From Misgurnus anguillicaudatus (taxonomy: Eukaryota; Chordata; Actinopteri; Cypriniformes; Cobitidae), in NCBI RefSeq assembly GCF_027580225.2, contig NC_073343.2, positions 434,001 to 498,000 on the forward strand: a stretch of 64,000 nucleotides of DNA. The letters are read 5' to 3'. The translations under genes were made by a program, and so were the position numbers. Below are positions 1 through 11,633 of this stretch, one piece after another (the stretch's first letter is position 1; the number at the start of each line of letters is the position of its first letter). Below the pieces are notes generated by a model that was not told where the DNA came from, searched no databases, and was given only the letters and a program-made list of their open reading frames with translations.

Positions 1-161
1 TACAGTGAGAGCGATTCGGGAGTCAGCTGCTCTGTATACGGGTGAGTCACTCTTGCGATATTTTAATGTCATCAAAATCGCTGCCGCACCGTATGATGTT
101 GAAAACACCCATCGCCATGTTTTTCAAATGACAAAAAAACATTTTAGTCGCATAACATTGG

Positions 162-543
162 TTAAAGGTGTAGTGTGTAAATTTTAGCGCCATCTAGTGG
201 TGAGGTTGCGAAATGCAACCAACGGCTCAGTCGACTTCTCACCTATTGCATTTGAAATGCATAGAGAAGCTACGATAGCCCCCACCGGAGAAAAATGTCA
301 TCGTCAGAGACAACTTAGTAAAAAGCCATTAAGGGTTTCTGTAGAAACATGGCGGAACAAAATGGCGACTTCCCCGTAAGGGGACCTTTGGTGTATGTAG
401 ATAAAAACGGCTCATTCTAAGGTAATTAAAACAAAACAGTTAATTATAAAAAGGTATTTATACACCCCTGAAAATATAGTTTTGTATATTATTTTCCATT
501 TCTGTCAAAAGATCCTTTAAAAAATTACACACTGCACCTTTAA
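162..543. mobile_element. TTAA-flanked non-autonomous DNA element
   Basis: The left end TTAAAGGTGTAGTGTGTAA is mirrored at the right end (the reverse complement reads TTAAAGGTGCAGTGTGTAA), so the element has inverted ends abutting TTAA on both sides. The interior has no coding potential and includes the phrase GCCATCTAGTGGTGAG. A TTAA target duplication is known for piggyBac and Kolobok superfamilies; which one mobilised this family is not visible. The start of a second copy is seen at 63731. Confidence 0.75.
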
Positions 544-779
544 TGGAAACGCTGGCATTTTGCTATAGTTTTTGACAACATTTAGAAAATAACGCTAAAG
601 TTTGGCACAAATCCTTAATGCAACTACTGTAGACTTACATTATACTTTAACGGTTATAAAACTTTGTTTCATTACGTCATCCATTAACATAATTTACATG
701 TGTCCTGTCAGATTGATTTCAATCAACAGTGACTTTGAAGACCATCCACGCTTTTCACCACGTCATCAAGCTATGCTGT

Positions 780-834
780 TGTTGTTGTTGTTTAGTGACC
801 TCTAGTGGCGAATATTACATATTGTGCCTTTAAT
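780..834 (-). mobile_element. End fragment of a related TTAA element
   Basis: Read on the minus strand this begins TTAAAGGCACAATATGTAA and continues GCCACTAGAGGTCAC, resembling the end of the element at 162-543. I could not find the partner end, so only a terminal fragment is supported. Bases 544-779 show no recognised feature. Confidence 0.45.
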
Positions 835-835
835 G

Positions 836-1809
836 TTTGGATAGAATTATTTATTATAAGGAAAATATGTTTTTTGAGATCTTAACTCACTGAAATAAAC
901 AATTGTATAATTGCAAACTGCATAATTGTTAGTACACTTTGAAAAAACCTACAGTATAACTTTTCTAAACAAATCCTCCTCCATCTACTGACCTATTTTT
1001 CATTACAACAGAATATTAACGAGTCGTGCATTGCTTAGTTTGGCTCGGTGAGAAAATCTTCTCTCTGCTGGAGAAAATAATTAGAGGATGAGATTGAAAA
1101 AGGGGCTCATCCGGTCCTCGTCTGCGGTGCGCGGCTATACAGAGGCGTTCTAAGGTTGCCGTGCTCCCTCTCTCTTTTAGGTAAGTGCTTCTGAAAAATG
1201 AATGTTGTCAGCTATGGCCGTTATTGTCTTGCGGAAAGAGAGCAGGGGGCAACTCTTGGACACTTTGGATGTCTGGCCCTAACTTTAGCTGGTTAATATC
1301 CCAGTCCGGCATCAGAGAGGCAGTCTGTCTGAAACTCCCACACGTCAAACTGTAATTTAAAATACTGCTGCACCCTCTTTCTTCTTTCTGGGAATCGTTT
1401 TCCTGGGAGAACACAAGGTCAAAAGGGGAATGCGGCTATATCGGCAATACGCATTTTGTATCTGGGGATCAATAATTTTGTCTGTAGTACTGGAGGAAAT
1501 GGATGTCTTAATCATGCACTCCTATTCAAACAGCCGGAAGGATCTGTAGTTGTTTACATTAAGCACATTTCTGCTGACTTAGCAGAGTGAAGTACGATAA
1601 AATTTATATATCAAACAAGTTGTTTGTTCCATGAAGACAATGGCATTATTACAGTCTTAGTGCTTGTATTGCACATTTATGGTTTGTTGACGTAATGAGA
1701 AAAACAAATGGATGAGGAGAAGTTTGGGAAATTTTACTTTATTTAAGTAGTGTTACTGAATGCTTTTCATTGGTTTGCCAATTGAATGTCTGCATTTTTA
1801 GAGGGCTGT
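836..1809. other. Unique non-coding stretch
   Basis: No TIRs, repeats shared with the rest of the window, or credible coding frame were seen. The part from about 1010 to 1420 is less AT-rich than its surroundings and contains the splice-like motif listed separately, so it may be intronic and conserved. Confidence 0.4.
1163..1186 (+). other. Candidate recursive splice site
   Basis: A pyrimidine tract (GCTCCCTCTCTCTTTTAG) ends in AG at 1180 and is followed without a gap by GTAAGT at 1181-1186. A 3' splice site fused directly to a consensus 5' splice site is the defining sequence of recursive splice sites in long introns. A possible branch point TTCTAAG lies about 25 bases upstream. It would act only if a gene is transcribed on the plus strand here; no host exon is visible, so function is inferred. 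Confidence 0.4.
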
Positions 1810-2975
1810 TATGGAGGACCACAAGAATCATGCAATATGTAATAAAGAACTTCAATATTTAATAACTACCTGGACAATAAAAACAGCAATTAATACATTT
1901 GTTTAAAAATTCATTAATTAATCTATAAATAAATAGACAAAGTTACAAAAAATCATAATGTAACATTTTATTAGGCAATAAAAAGTGAGATTATAAAAAT
2001 AATGTAGAAATGAAATATGAATCCATTAATAAATAGTTCAAATTAATATAAACATTTACAAAAACAACATAAATCACTCAATAAGTTCATCATTTTAAAT
2101 TGCATTTACAAATTCTTAATTAAATAATGGAATTTCAAAATGTATTTCAAAAAGCGATTTAAAAAGACTGGATTTATAAATTGGACTACAAATACAGGTT
2201 TAAATTAGGCATTTAAAAGGCCATTTCCATTTAACATTTCTGTTTTAATTTTCCAGATGGTTCTCCTTATTCTTTTCGCTATTCGATTTGCTTTTCGTTT
2301 TAGCCTCTCTATTAAGCTTTTCCGTGACTTTTTGGGTCCTCATCCGAGGATCTATAAATCTGCGCATGACGTACAATCAGAGCCAATCAGCGAGCTTGTT
2401 ACATCCACCTGACCATAGCTAATTTGCATTTCTCATTTGACCATTTGCAAGGACCCAAGGAGTCACAGAAAAGCTTAATAGAGAGGCTAAAACGAAAAGC
2501 AAATTGAATAGAGAAAAGAATAAGGAGAGCCATCGGGAAATGAAAACAGAAATGTTGAACGGAAATGCCCTTTTAAATGTCTAGTTTAAACCTGTATTTG
2601 TAGTTCAATTTGTAAGTCCTGTTATTTGTTTTTCTTTTGAATCGCTTTTTGAAATACATTTTGAAATTCCATTATTAAATTAAGAATTTATAAATGCAAT
2701 TTAAAATGAAGAACTTATTGAGTGTTTGATGTTGTTTTTGTAAATTGTTATATTAATTTTTTAACTATTTATTAATGGATTAATATTTCATTTCTACATT
2801 GTTTTAATAATCTCAATTTTTTATTGCCTAATAAAATGTTACATAATGATTTTTTTGTAACTTTGTCTATTTATTTATAGATTAATTAATGCATTTTTAA
2901 ACAAATTTATTTATTTTTATTGTCCAGGTAGTTATTAAATATTGAAGTTCTGCATGACTCTTGTAGTCCTCCATA
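1810..2975. mobile_element. Palindromic (long-TIR) DNA element, complete copy
   Basis: The two halves are inverted copies of each other over roughly 525 bases each (about 1812-2340 and 2450-2973), leaving a loop of about 110 bases. The ends read TATGGAGGACCACAAG and, inverted, TATGGAGGACTACAAG, so a TA duplication is likely. It contains no open frame of note. The loop carries CCAATCAG and ATTTGCAT-like motifs. A second copy runs off the window end at 63777. It is a foldback-type non-autonomous DNA transposon; the superfamily is uncertain (TA suggests Tc1/mariner-like). Confidence 0.85.
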
Positions 2976-3834
2976 GGCTGTTCACATTTTGCGTTTAAAA
3001 GCACATGGAAAACACGACCACATTGCTTTCTTCCTTGTTTCAAAAGCACTCTGGTGCCTCTAAGTAAAAAAAAATCATTATTGCAATAAATAAGAAACCA
3101 GAATTATGAAGTGATAAACAACTAATTTCCCATCCTTAGATAATTAGGATAATTACTTTTTTCCATTTCAATGCTGAATGAAAAAAAATGCTAATTTTTC
3201 ATTCTGCTGTCAGTTTTCAAGTAAACATTTTCAAAAATGCTCAACCTTCAGCAGGCGATGCGGTATTTTTCCATAGACTGCAATATTTTTAGCACCAGGG
3301 AATATGCATTTATTTTCCATGTACTTCTCCTTGGTTGTACCGTTATGTGTGAGATTCCCATGTGACATTTTCCATCATGCACTATTGTTAATGGAAGCTG
3401 ACCTATTTCCTCCCTGCTCTCTCCGCCTTACAATTCATTGAAACGGATGCTGGAGTTACAGGAGCGCGTGTACGCTGTGAAATTAGTCACGTCACATATA
3501 ACAGATTGCCTCTCAACTTGCTGCATGTTCATTAAAGGTGGTGATTTTCTCTTTGGGGTTTGTATAAATGTATCTTGTGTGATCTACTACCTGTGAATGT
3601 CACCATAAGGGACAAGAAGGGACCTTATTGAAAAATATACTCATGATTCCCAAGTGTCACATTAAATTTAGTTCTTAAGGGGATGCCGAAAAGTTTGAGG
3701 ACACATTCTTGTAACCAATCTTTGAAGGTCTTCACAATATTACAAGGAAACATCATTCTTTAACAGAATCCCTTAAATTCAGACGAGAAAAAGTGGTCTA
3801 GTACATTTGAACCTGTCATAAAACCCTTAATATC
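2976..3834. other. Unique non-coding stretch
   Basis: AT-rich sequence with short A runs. No coding frame, TIR pair or recognised repeat was seen. Confidence 0.35.
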
Positions 3835-4242
3835 AGTGTCGGCCGGTGACTTATTTTTTCGAGGGCGTTCGATGCGAAGTTCGTCACAACATGTATGTAG
3901 CCCGTCATGTGTGTGGTTCCTCATTTCAAAATATGTGTCGAGTGGTCCTATGTGCATCACGTGTCTTGTCAAAATAAGTGCCTGCTGCAGACGCGTCTAA
4001 AGGGTTTATGATAAAAGAGACGCTTGCGTTTGCCAGATAGTCGCATAATCTCTTAAGGGAGTGTATTTTGTGAACGTGAGTGTCTCTTTTATCATAAACG
4101 GTTTTGACGCGTGTGCAGCAGGCACTTATTCTGACAAAACATCCAATGCACATGGTTCACATGACGCAATAAACACATATTTTGAAAACACGACACACAT
4201 GACACTACGAACACTTATTTTGAATTTGCGCCCCTCGGATGA
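3835..4242. repeat. Large imperfect inverted repeat (foldback element)
   Basis: The left arm (about 3835-4022) and right arm (about 4072-4242) are inverted copies. Key shared blocks are GTGCCTGCTGCAGACGCGTC, TTTATGATAAAAGAGACGC and TCAAAATATGTGT. The loop is about 50 bases. Short open frames on both strands are by-products of the inverted arms. Probably a non-autonomous DNA transposon, but I did not find a clear target duplication. Confidence 0.7.
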
Positions 4243-4881
4243 GCAGTCACGAGCCATCACTACTCAATATTGTTCATTGTTACATACAGTGACTCAAACT
4301 GCCCATATTTTATTCAGATGGGCATATGAATTCGGGCAGCCATTTGAGATCAAACGGGAGGCAAAAATAGCTGCCTCTGATGGATGAGAATAAATAGACA
4401 GCAGATGTTTGTGTTACATCTGTCCCAGACAAATCCATTTGTTTTCTAGGCCAGCTGAACGTTTTAATCTTAATATAATTAGCATCAGGGTCACACTCAT
4501 GTAAAATAAGAGAATATCACTGATAAAAGCTTGCGGTCTAAATGAAGCTGTAAACCGTTGAAGGTCATTCATCTAACCATAACCACGCAGTGCCATGATG
4601 GAGTGCAGTTGGCACATCCAGCCAAATAATATAATTTAATTTCTTCCTGTCTGAGCTGGATTTGTAGAGATGGTAAGCAGTACACTGTGTTGTCATTTAA
4701 AATGATTAGTCTACCATTAAATAAAGGACACATTTTATAGATTATAAAAAGTAAAATTAGACTCTTTGTGAAACATTTTATAAATAAAACAAGAAATCAA
4801 TGAGATCATTTGTGACCCTGATGGTAATTCTGAGATAACAAGCATCCAAGTTTAATTTCACATGACCTTGCTCTGTCAGTG
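4243..4881. other. Unique non-coding stretch
   Basis: No repeat family, RNA gene or coding frame recognised. Confidence 0.35.
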
Positions 4882-5748
4882 TTAAAGGATTAGTCAATTT
4901 TCTTAAAAAAAATAAAAGAAATACAGATAATTTACTCAACACCATGTCATACAAAATGTTGATGTCTTTCTTTGTTCAATTGAGAAGAAATTATGTTTTT
5001 TGAGGAAAGCATTCCAGGATTTTTTCTCATTTTAATAGACTTTAATTGACCCCAACACTTAACAGTTTTAATGGAGTTTAAAATTGCAGTTTCAAAGGAC
5101 TCTAAACGATCCCAAACGAGGCATAAGGGTCTTATCTAGTGAAACAATTGTCATTTTTGACAAGAAAAATTAAAATATTCACGTTTAAACCACAACTTCT
5201 CTTCTTCCTCCGACTGTGTGACGAGCCAGCGCGATCTCACGTAAGGTGTTACATATATGATTTGCGGACCATTTTGCACAATAAACTGACACAAAGAAAT
5301 TAATTAGTATCATTTGACATACAACAATGTCGGAACGGTCCTATTTCTCAACACTTGTAAACGTCATCCATAACCTCTTGACGTGATGGCGTATTACGCG
5401 AGGTCGCGCTGGCGCGTCAGAGGACCGGAGGAAGACGAGAAGTTGTGGTTTAAACTGCATATTTTTTATTTTTCTTGCCAAAAATGACAATCGTTTCGCT
5501 AGATAAGATCCTGATGCCTCATTTGGGATCGTTTAGAGTCCTTTGAAACTAAAATTTTAAACTGCATTAAAACTGTTACGTGTTGGGGTCCATTAAAGTC
5601 CATTAAAATAAGGAAAATCCTGGAATGTTTTCCTAAAAAAATATAATTTCTACTCTACTGAACAAAGAAAGACATAAACATCTTGGATGACATGGTGGTG
5701 AATAAATTATCTGGATTTTTTTTTAAAGAAAATGGACTAATCCTTTAA
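4882..5748. mobile_element. Long-TIR TTAA element, copy 1
   Basis: TTAAAGGATTAGTCAATTTT at the left matches the reverse of AAAATGGACTAATCCTTTAA at the right. The inverted similarity continues inward for hundreds of bases, for example AAACCACAACTTCTC at 5190 against GAGAAGTTGTGGTTT at 5439. TTAA lies at both ends. No transposase is present. A second, more decayed copy is at 25547. Confidence 0.85.
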
Positions 5749-5859
5749 AGATATCAAGGTTATATTTTCACAGAATGTTTTTACTTTATCTTGGATGACT
5801 TCATGTAGAAAAATTGAATTTAGCTGGGTATTAGAAGCCGGGTCACATTTCTCTTGAAC

Positions 5860-6159
5860 TTAAAGGGATAGTTCACCCAAAAATGAAAATTCATCATTTA
5901 CTCTCCCTCATGTTGTTACAATCCTATATAAAAGTTTTTGTTCTGCTGAACATAAAGGAAGATATTTTGAGCAATGTTTGTAACCAAGCAGGTTTGGAGC
6001 ACCATTGACTTCCGTAATATTTATTTTCTACTGTAACATGAATGTCAATCCTTGCTTGATTACAAATATCTTACTTTGTATTCAGCAAAACAAAACATTT
6101 ATACAGGTGAGTACAACATGATGGTGAGTAAATTATTATTGGGTAAACCATCCATTTAA
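5860..6159. mobile_element. TTAA MITE (AGGGATAGTTCACCC type)
   Basis: It starts TTAAAGGGATAGTTCACCCA and ends with the inverted, decayed form GGGTAAACCATCCATTTAA. Internal phrases such as CTCATGTTGTTACAA and GACTTCCGTAATATTTATT match a very abundant cyprinid family. Non-coding. Confidence 0.8.
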
Positions 6160-6167
6160 ATGAAATT

Positions 6168-6312
6168 ACAATTACATGTATGCATTTGGCACATGTGTTT
6201 ATCCACAGTGAAACCGTTTATTTAATCTTAAGTAAATAAAAAGAATCAGTAGCCTGTGTGTTTCATAGGATCAAATTTGTGACCCTGATGCAATGCTCTA
6301 CCAACTGAGCAA
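6168..6312 (-). mobile_element. tRNA-derived SINE, decayed
   Basis: On the minus strand it begins with a tRNA-like A box (GCTCAGTTGGTAGAGCATTG), then a decayed B-box region (AAATTTGATCCTATG). It ends with GTGGATAAACACATGTGCCA and AATGCATACATG, which is the usual tail of cyprinid tRNA-derived SINEs. It is not a functional tRNA because the cloverleaf is lost. Confidence 0.65.
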
Positions 6313-6348
6313 TAGAAACATGGAGATAATATAGAAAAAACAGGGGTC

Positions 6349-7598
6349 TTAAAGGAATAGTCCCCCCAAAAATGAACATTCTGTCATAATTTTTTCTCTC
6401 TCATGTTGTTACAAACCTGTATACATTTATTTCTTCTGATGAACACCAAAGAAGATATTTTGAGGAATGTTTATAACCAAACCAATCATGAGCCCCATTC
6501 ACTTCCATAGTAGGAAAAAGAATACAGTGGAAGTGAAAAGTTAGGTTACAAAACGCAATAAATCCATTTTGACTAATTTCAGTAAAAATTTGTTTTTTAT
6601 ACCAAGAAAGTGACAAGATGAAAACCACTATTTTCTGTTACAAACTTTCACATAGCATCTTAAGGTTATAATAACATAAAAAATTAAAATCCATAATTGG
6701 ATTTTGAAATATTTATTATAAAAACTATTTTTTCCCCGCAAAATGCAATAAATCCATGGCAAGGTTTTTTTTAAATGCTATAAATCTATTGAGTCAATAT
6801 ATAAATGTGCATTCATCTTTGCCATGTTATATTTATTTAGTTGACTAGTGCTATATACACTGATTAAAAAATAAATATTAATGGCAATAATCAAAACACT
6901 TTGTCATATTAAGAACACTGTCATTGCTGCAGTAATACTTGAGACGTCGTCGCTTAACTTTTTTGACAGCGATCAGCTGTAAAATGTTTTGGTTCTACTC
7001 GATTCTCGGTAACTTCGATTAAAATAATAGAAAGTTTTTCATAAGATCCCTTGGGGTCAATGTGTTAGCATGACAGAAACGTGATGCTGTCATGTGAGAA
7101 CAAACAACAGACGGCATTTTTCTGTCGCCCGAGTGCCCGAGTGGCTAACGTTTCTTCTCCGCCACAGAAAACCACCACAGGTTTATCAATGCCATCAAAG
7201 TATTATTTTGTTTTTGTTTATTTGTTGATCACAAACCCGCCATTATTGTTTACAATGTGTGGAATGGTGCGCTGTGATTTGTTGAGCGGATTTATTGCAT
7301 TCTGCAGAGAAGGAGTGCCGTTTATCACGTTTTGGGAAAAAATGGACAAAAGATGGCATAATAATACGGCGGATATCAGATTTTGCATAAAATTAAGAAT
7401 TTACTTTTTAATACTGACCTGACACAATACTGATTTTGGTGGTAATTAATTTTAAAAAGGCCTTTATCGCGTTTTGGAACCAAACTCTTCACATCTTCCT
7501 TTGTGTTCATCAGAACAAAGAAATGTTTAAACTTTGTGACAACATGAGAGTGAGTAGATGATGACAGAATTTTCATTTTTGGGTAAACTATCCTTTAA
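6349..7598. mobile_element. TTAA MITE split by a nested element
   Basis: The left arm (6349-6543) starts TTAAAGGAATAGTCCCCCCA. The right arm (7484-7598) ends GGGTAAACTATCCTTTAA. They are the two halves of the same family as 5860-6159, separated by the insertion listed next. Confidence 0.75.
6544..7483. mobile_element. Nested element with GGTTACAAAACGC ends
   Basis: The left end GGTTACAAAACGCAATAAAT is mirrored by GGCCTTTATCGCGTTTTGGAACC at the right. The motif AAAAYGCAATAAATCCAT recurs at 6548 and 6741, and inverted variants occur near 7290 and 7330, as in DNA transposons with iterated subterminal binding sites. A short open frame (7081-7422) lacks any recognised domain. Target duplication not resolved. 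Confidence 0.6.
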
Positions 7599-9156
7599 AT
7601 CTGCCTCTTCTTGAGGGTGACAAAAATATCACAGATTGCACTCGAATTTGCAATAAAACATTAGAGACTCCAATATAAACTTAGACATTTCTCATTTCAT
7701 CTTCCAAAACCTAATCACCTAATGCTATTGCTGCCCACTTTCATCTTACAGCTTTATGCTCGTACTGCAATATGACATTTGTATAAATTTCATCCTTTCA
7801 AGGTATTTTAACGGCAACATCCGAGACAAATTAAATCATCATCGAAAAAAATTTAATCAAGTCTTTGTTCATATAAGGAAAAAAAAATCAATGGCTAGAA
7901 ACATGATCCAAACCTCATTTATACAGTATGTGGTTTTAAATCAGATTAAAATCTGGCATGTCTAAGTCTGAATAGTCAATTTCACAACTAGTTTTATCTG
8001 TCACTTGGGACGTGAAGCGACAGTGAAATGACAGTGTGGACAGTCAATCCTAAATATTGCATTAAAAAAGCAAATTAGATTTCTGTGCAGTGTGAACAAA
8101 GCCTATCCTCAGGCATAAAAGACTTTTCTCTGCATGTGACACGAACTCAAAACATGCAGCTAAACATGTATTACCAACTTCAAAACAATTTCAAAAAAGC
8201 CCAAGGACAAAACACCAAATTTGAATCCGAGTTGTACCCAATTGAGAGTTTCTGCATTGTGCAAACGTCCTTAACGGTGAATATTTGGTTCAGAGGCCAT
8301 TACACACGGCTCACAATTGCTGTCTGATAAGCCATTACCTGTTTTAATGGCCCCAAAATGAGAGAAACTCCACACAATGCCTGCAGATCCTTGAGGAGTA
8401 TAATTACAGCGGGCGATTGTGTGGCATCTGTGCTGGACTCATTTAGAAAGGTAGAGGGAATGAAATATCATTATTTAAATGAGTCATCTTTTGTAAGGTA
8501 TAGCAGAGTTAAGAAGGCTGGTAAACCAGTAAAAATTCTCATCTTTTAAAGAACCACTTGAGTTAAGGGTCATTTAAATGTTATATGTAATGTATATAAT
8601 GTTATATTTAATGGGAGATTTTGTTTTGTGTGGATTAAGGGGAGCCAAATTGCATAATTTAACTCTCAATGTTGTCCACCTGCAACATTAGTGATGCCCA
8701 TTTAAACTAATGCACTACGGGCGAATATCTGTACTGAGAGAGTTTTAACATAGTCAGACCGGTTACATTAGTGTGTCAGCGTGACGCATCTGGCGAGGAT
8801 CTCAATTCATTAGCAGTGAGCGAATTTAAACAGTTATCCATCCATTTCTGTCTGAAGCAAACCCAAAATTGTTCAGAGGAGAATGTAATTGTATCTGCAG
8901 AGTTTGTTAGACCACCACGCAGAGGTGAAAATTATGCAGGCACCCCACGGTCGAGATATTTGTTTCAGGTCAGAGTTATTTTGCAAACTATGTGGAACTC
9001 AAAAGAACTAAAATGCTGGTCGCTGATCTGTGGGAAGTATATTTTATATTTGACATGAAAAATATCTCCAAATCTGAATTATTTCTTTCAGCTCATGGTT
9101 TGAATTCATGCATAGAAAGTGATCGGTTGCACACTTACACCAGGCAAAATATGTCA
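7599..9156. other. Unique non-coding stretch
   Basis: No repeats shared with other parts of the window were noticed and the open frames are short with no recognisable domain. The section 8690-9000 is less AT-rich and would be the first part to test for cross-species conservation. Confidence 0.35.
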
Positions 9157-9475
9157 TAAGGGTCATTTAAAATATTGAGATTTATACATCTTTGGAAAGA
9201 ATAAATACGCTTTTCATTGATGTATGATTTGTTGGGACAATATACAACAAATCTGAGGGTGCAAAAAAATCGATATATTGTATCTAAATCTATATATTGT
9301 ATGGCGCGCCGAGGTCGAAGTGCTCTTCCGCCATACAATATAGTTCTCATTTTGATCTGCTTAAAATATTGCCACGTTTTATTTTGTGCCACCATACTTA
9401 CTCGTGTAACTTCTCATGGTACAGTCTTTAAATAGGGAAAACACGGAAGTGTTTGTGGCTTCTAAATTCATGTTT
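9157..9475. repeat. Fragments of two dispersed repeats
   Basis: 9157-9290 matches the interior of the GTGACCCTGGACC family (shared phrases: GAGATTTATACATC, TGATGTATGATTTGTT, GAGGGTGCAAAAAAATC). 9301-9475 matches part of the foldback repeat at 34723-35090 (shared: TTTTATTTTGTGCCACCA, CTTACTCGTGTAAC, AAATAGGGAAAA). Both are truncated. Confidence 0.55.
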
Positions 9476-9837
9476 GGATCCTAAAGAATGAATGGGGCTA
9501 GGATAGCCTGGGAAAACCCAGACAATTTCCGGCAAATTTAGATTTGCTCTGAAAGTAAATCTGGCAAAGAGGCCAATCAAGCCCATTTCTAATTCGTCGA
9601 AAACGCAGCACCAATCAGAAACATTGGGGCGGGCTTTACACGATGACGACAGCGCAGCGACGGTGAAGCAGATTTCATACATTACAAAGATGGATGCCGC
9701 CGTGGAACAGCACTCGTCTGAACAAGCTATTTTCGTTAAAGAGGAACTAAACCCTAAATCAACTTTTTTTAGTTAATGAGTATAAGAACGGGGCTATATT
9801 AGTGCTGTTTGTTGATTTGAGTAACTTTTTTGATATT
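9476..9837. other. Repeat-like non-coding stretch
   Basis: Begins AATGAATGGGGCTA, as does the flank of the foldback repeat near 35070, then becomes unrecognised sequence with CCAATCAG and CCAATCAAG boxes. No coding frame supported. Confidence 0.3.
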
Positions 9838-10744
9838 TGCCCTGCTGAAAAAAAACAATAATACCATTACAGAAAATTCTAATGGTTTCCATTAAAATAC
9901 CAATAGGAACCATTAGCTTTTACCATTAAAACCACTACACTGTAGTGTGTTTTGGGCCATATTCTGTCATGGTCCTGTCAGACATCCGTGCTAGATGTAG
10001 GTCTGAGTGCATCTGACAGGACCGTGGCAGTATCATGTTCTGTGTGGGGACATGTGGGATCAGATTCTGTGTGTGGCTGCCACATGTTCCCGGTGTCTTG
10101 TTGCTGTCGTGATCTTGCCAGACCTTAGTGTAGATCAGGTCTATGTTCTGTGGGCAAGGTCAGGGCAGCAGTGTGTGTATGTGGGAACACGTGTGTTCAC
10201 ATCATATCTGTGTGACACGTGTTCCCAGTGTTTTGTGGCTGTCATGGTCTTGCCTGACCTTGGTTATTATCCAGAGGGCAGGACCAGGGCAGCATTGTTT
10301 TATGTGGGAATACGTGTTGTTTCACATCATATCTGTGTAACACGTATTCCCAGTGTCTTGTCACTTTTACCCTACTCCCTTATGTAATCATGTCTTAAGT
10401 GATTAATTATGTTCACCTGTTCCCCATTGATGTGGTGTCTTTATAATGCCCTTGTGTTCTCTGTGTGGTGTGCGTGCGTTGTTTGATGTTTGATGTTTGT
10501 TAAATCCAAGTGTTCTGGTTTCCGTTTTTCTGCTACAGTTATTTGTGTTTCATCACATTGTTTTGTTCCTTTCCGTTTTACCCCCCTCGTGGGTGTTTTC
10601 AGTTTTTGTAAATAAATCTTTATTATATTTTCTTACATCTTGCGTTTGGGTTCATCTTCTGTTATTTTCCCACAATCCGGTTTACACGTACCGTGACATA
10701 TTCCATTAGAACCAATAAAATTCCCAATAAAACCATTAGAATTA
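9838..10744. repeat. Older repeat split by a solo LTR
   Basis: Sequence on both sides of the LTR (about 9838-9964 and 10699-10744) is built from variants of AATGGTTCC and ACCATTA in both orientations, and reads continuously if the LTR and one TSD are removed. Boundaries are approximate. Confidence 0.45.
9965..10698 (+). mobile_element. Solo LTR with perfect 5-bp TSD
   Basis: It begins TGTCATGG and ends CCGTGACA, with TATTC immediately before (9960-9964) and after (10699-10703). A polyadenylation-type AAATAAATCTTT lies near 10609. No gag or pol sequence is attached, so this is the product of LTR-LTR recombination. The first half contains three imperfect tandem units of about 115-120 bases built around CCAGTGTCTTGT and GTGGGAACACGTG. 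A 5-bp TSD fits gypsy-like or some retrovirus-like elements. Confidence 0.85.
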
Positions 10745-10857
10745 CCCACCTGGTGGATAATAGCGGTATTGCAGAAATACGAAAAATCTCGTCATTGGCG
10801 GGGAAGCGTTTTCTCTTAATTGACGAGATATCTCGTCAATGGCGGCGAAAGAGTTAA
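10745..10857 (-). mobile_element. Truncated CTCTTTCCC-type TTAA element
   Basis: Read on the minus strand it starts TTAACTCTTTCGCCGCCATT and continues GACGAGATATCTCGTCAATT, matching the left part of the full copy at 27584-28028. The other end is missing. Confidence 0.65.
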
Positions 10858-11447
10858 GAAGCAATGGTTAATGTTCCAACTGCAAGGGTATTTATGGTAC
10901 TATTAAAAGGATTGTTTCTTCAGCTTTTTTCCTCTAATAAACTGTAGTTAATTTTTGATTTTTAAATGTATTTTTTCGTATTAGTTCCATTTAGCAGCAA
11001 GATTTAAAAGACCAAGGTGCAAACAGAAAGCTTAGAGATTATGCTATTTGAATGTATGACCTTTCCAGTATATCACAAGTCTAGTTATCGTTCCTCTGAT
11101 TACCGAATAATTTTACTCTAGGCCAGTATGCCAAAGCTTTGACAATGGTAATAGATTTTACAACATCCTTTTAGTTATATTTATGATCTTTAATACATAG
11201 TGAAGGCAGGATGTGAATTCAGCCCAATCAGTTCAGTCGTATATCAGTGGAGATGTGTGGAGATTATCAGATCATCACATGAAATGAAACCCACGGCTTG
11301 GGGATGATTGTTTCGAGGTTTGCTGGGTTTTCAAATTAGTGATGCCTGCTGTTTTATCACCCTTGCTTATTCGCTTATAATACATTTGGCTTTGAATGAG
11401 GCTCAGATTACAGTCAGAGGTTGCTCTTCTCATGCATATTTTTCCTA
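10858..11447. other. Unique non-coding stretch
   Basis: AT-rich, with no recognised element, RNA or coding frame. Confidence 0.35.
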
Positions 11448-11575
11448 CACATTTACATTTAGTAGACGTTGCATCTTACAGTGCATTGCAAGCTATGTGT
11501 TTTATCAGTATGTGTGTTCCCTACTGAATCCATAGCTTGCACTGCTAACATGATGTTAATTGAGCTACAGGAACA
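11448..11575 (-). mobile_element. tRNA-derived SINE
   Basis: Read on the minus strand: GTTCCTGTAGCTCAATTAAC (A-box-like), then a variable middle, AGGGAACACACATACTGAT, a linker, and a tail ending CTACTAAATGTAAATG. The order of parts matches the SINE at 6168-6312. The promoter boxes are degenerate. Confidence 0.65.
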
Positions 11576-11633
11576 CCCCTAAATAAATTAAATATGTAAA
11601 AAATCCAAATGTTTGTAAATTTGTCTGCTAAAC

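Noticed and set aside
6230..6312. Possible tRNA gene
   Set aside because: Only the A box is well kept, the B box is decayed and the cloverleaf is lost. The sequence continues into a SINE tail.
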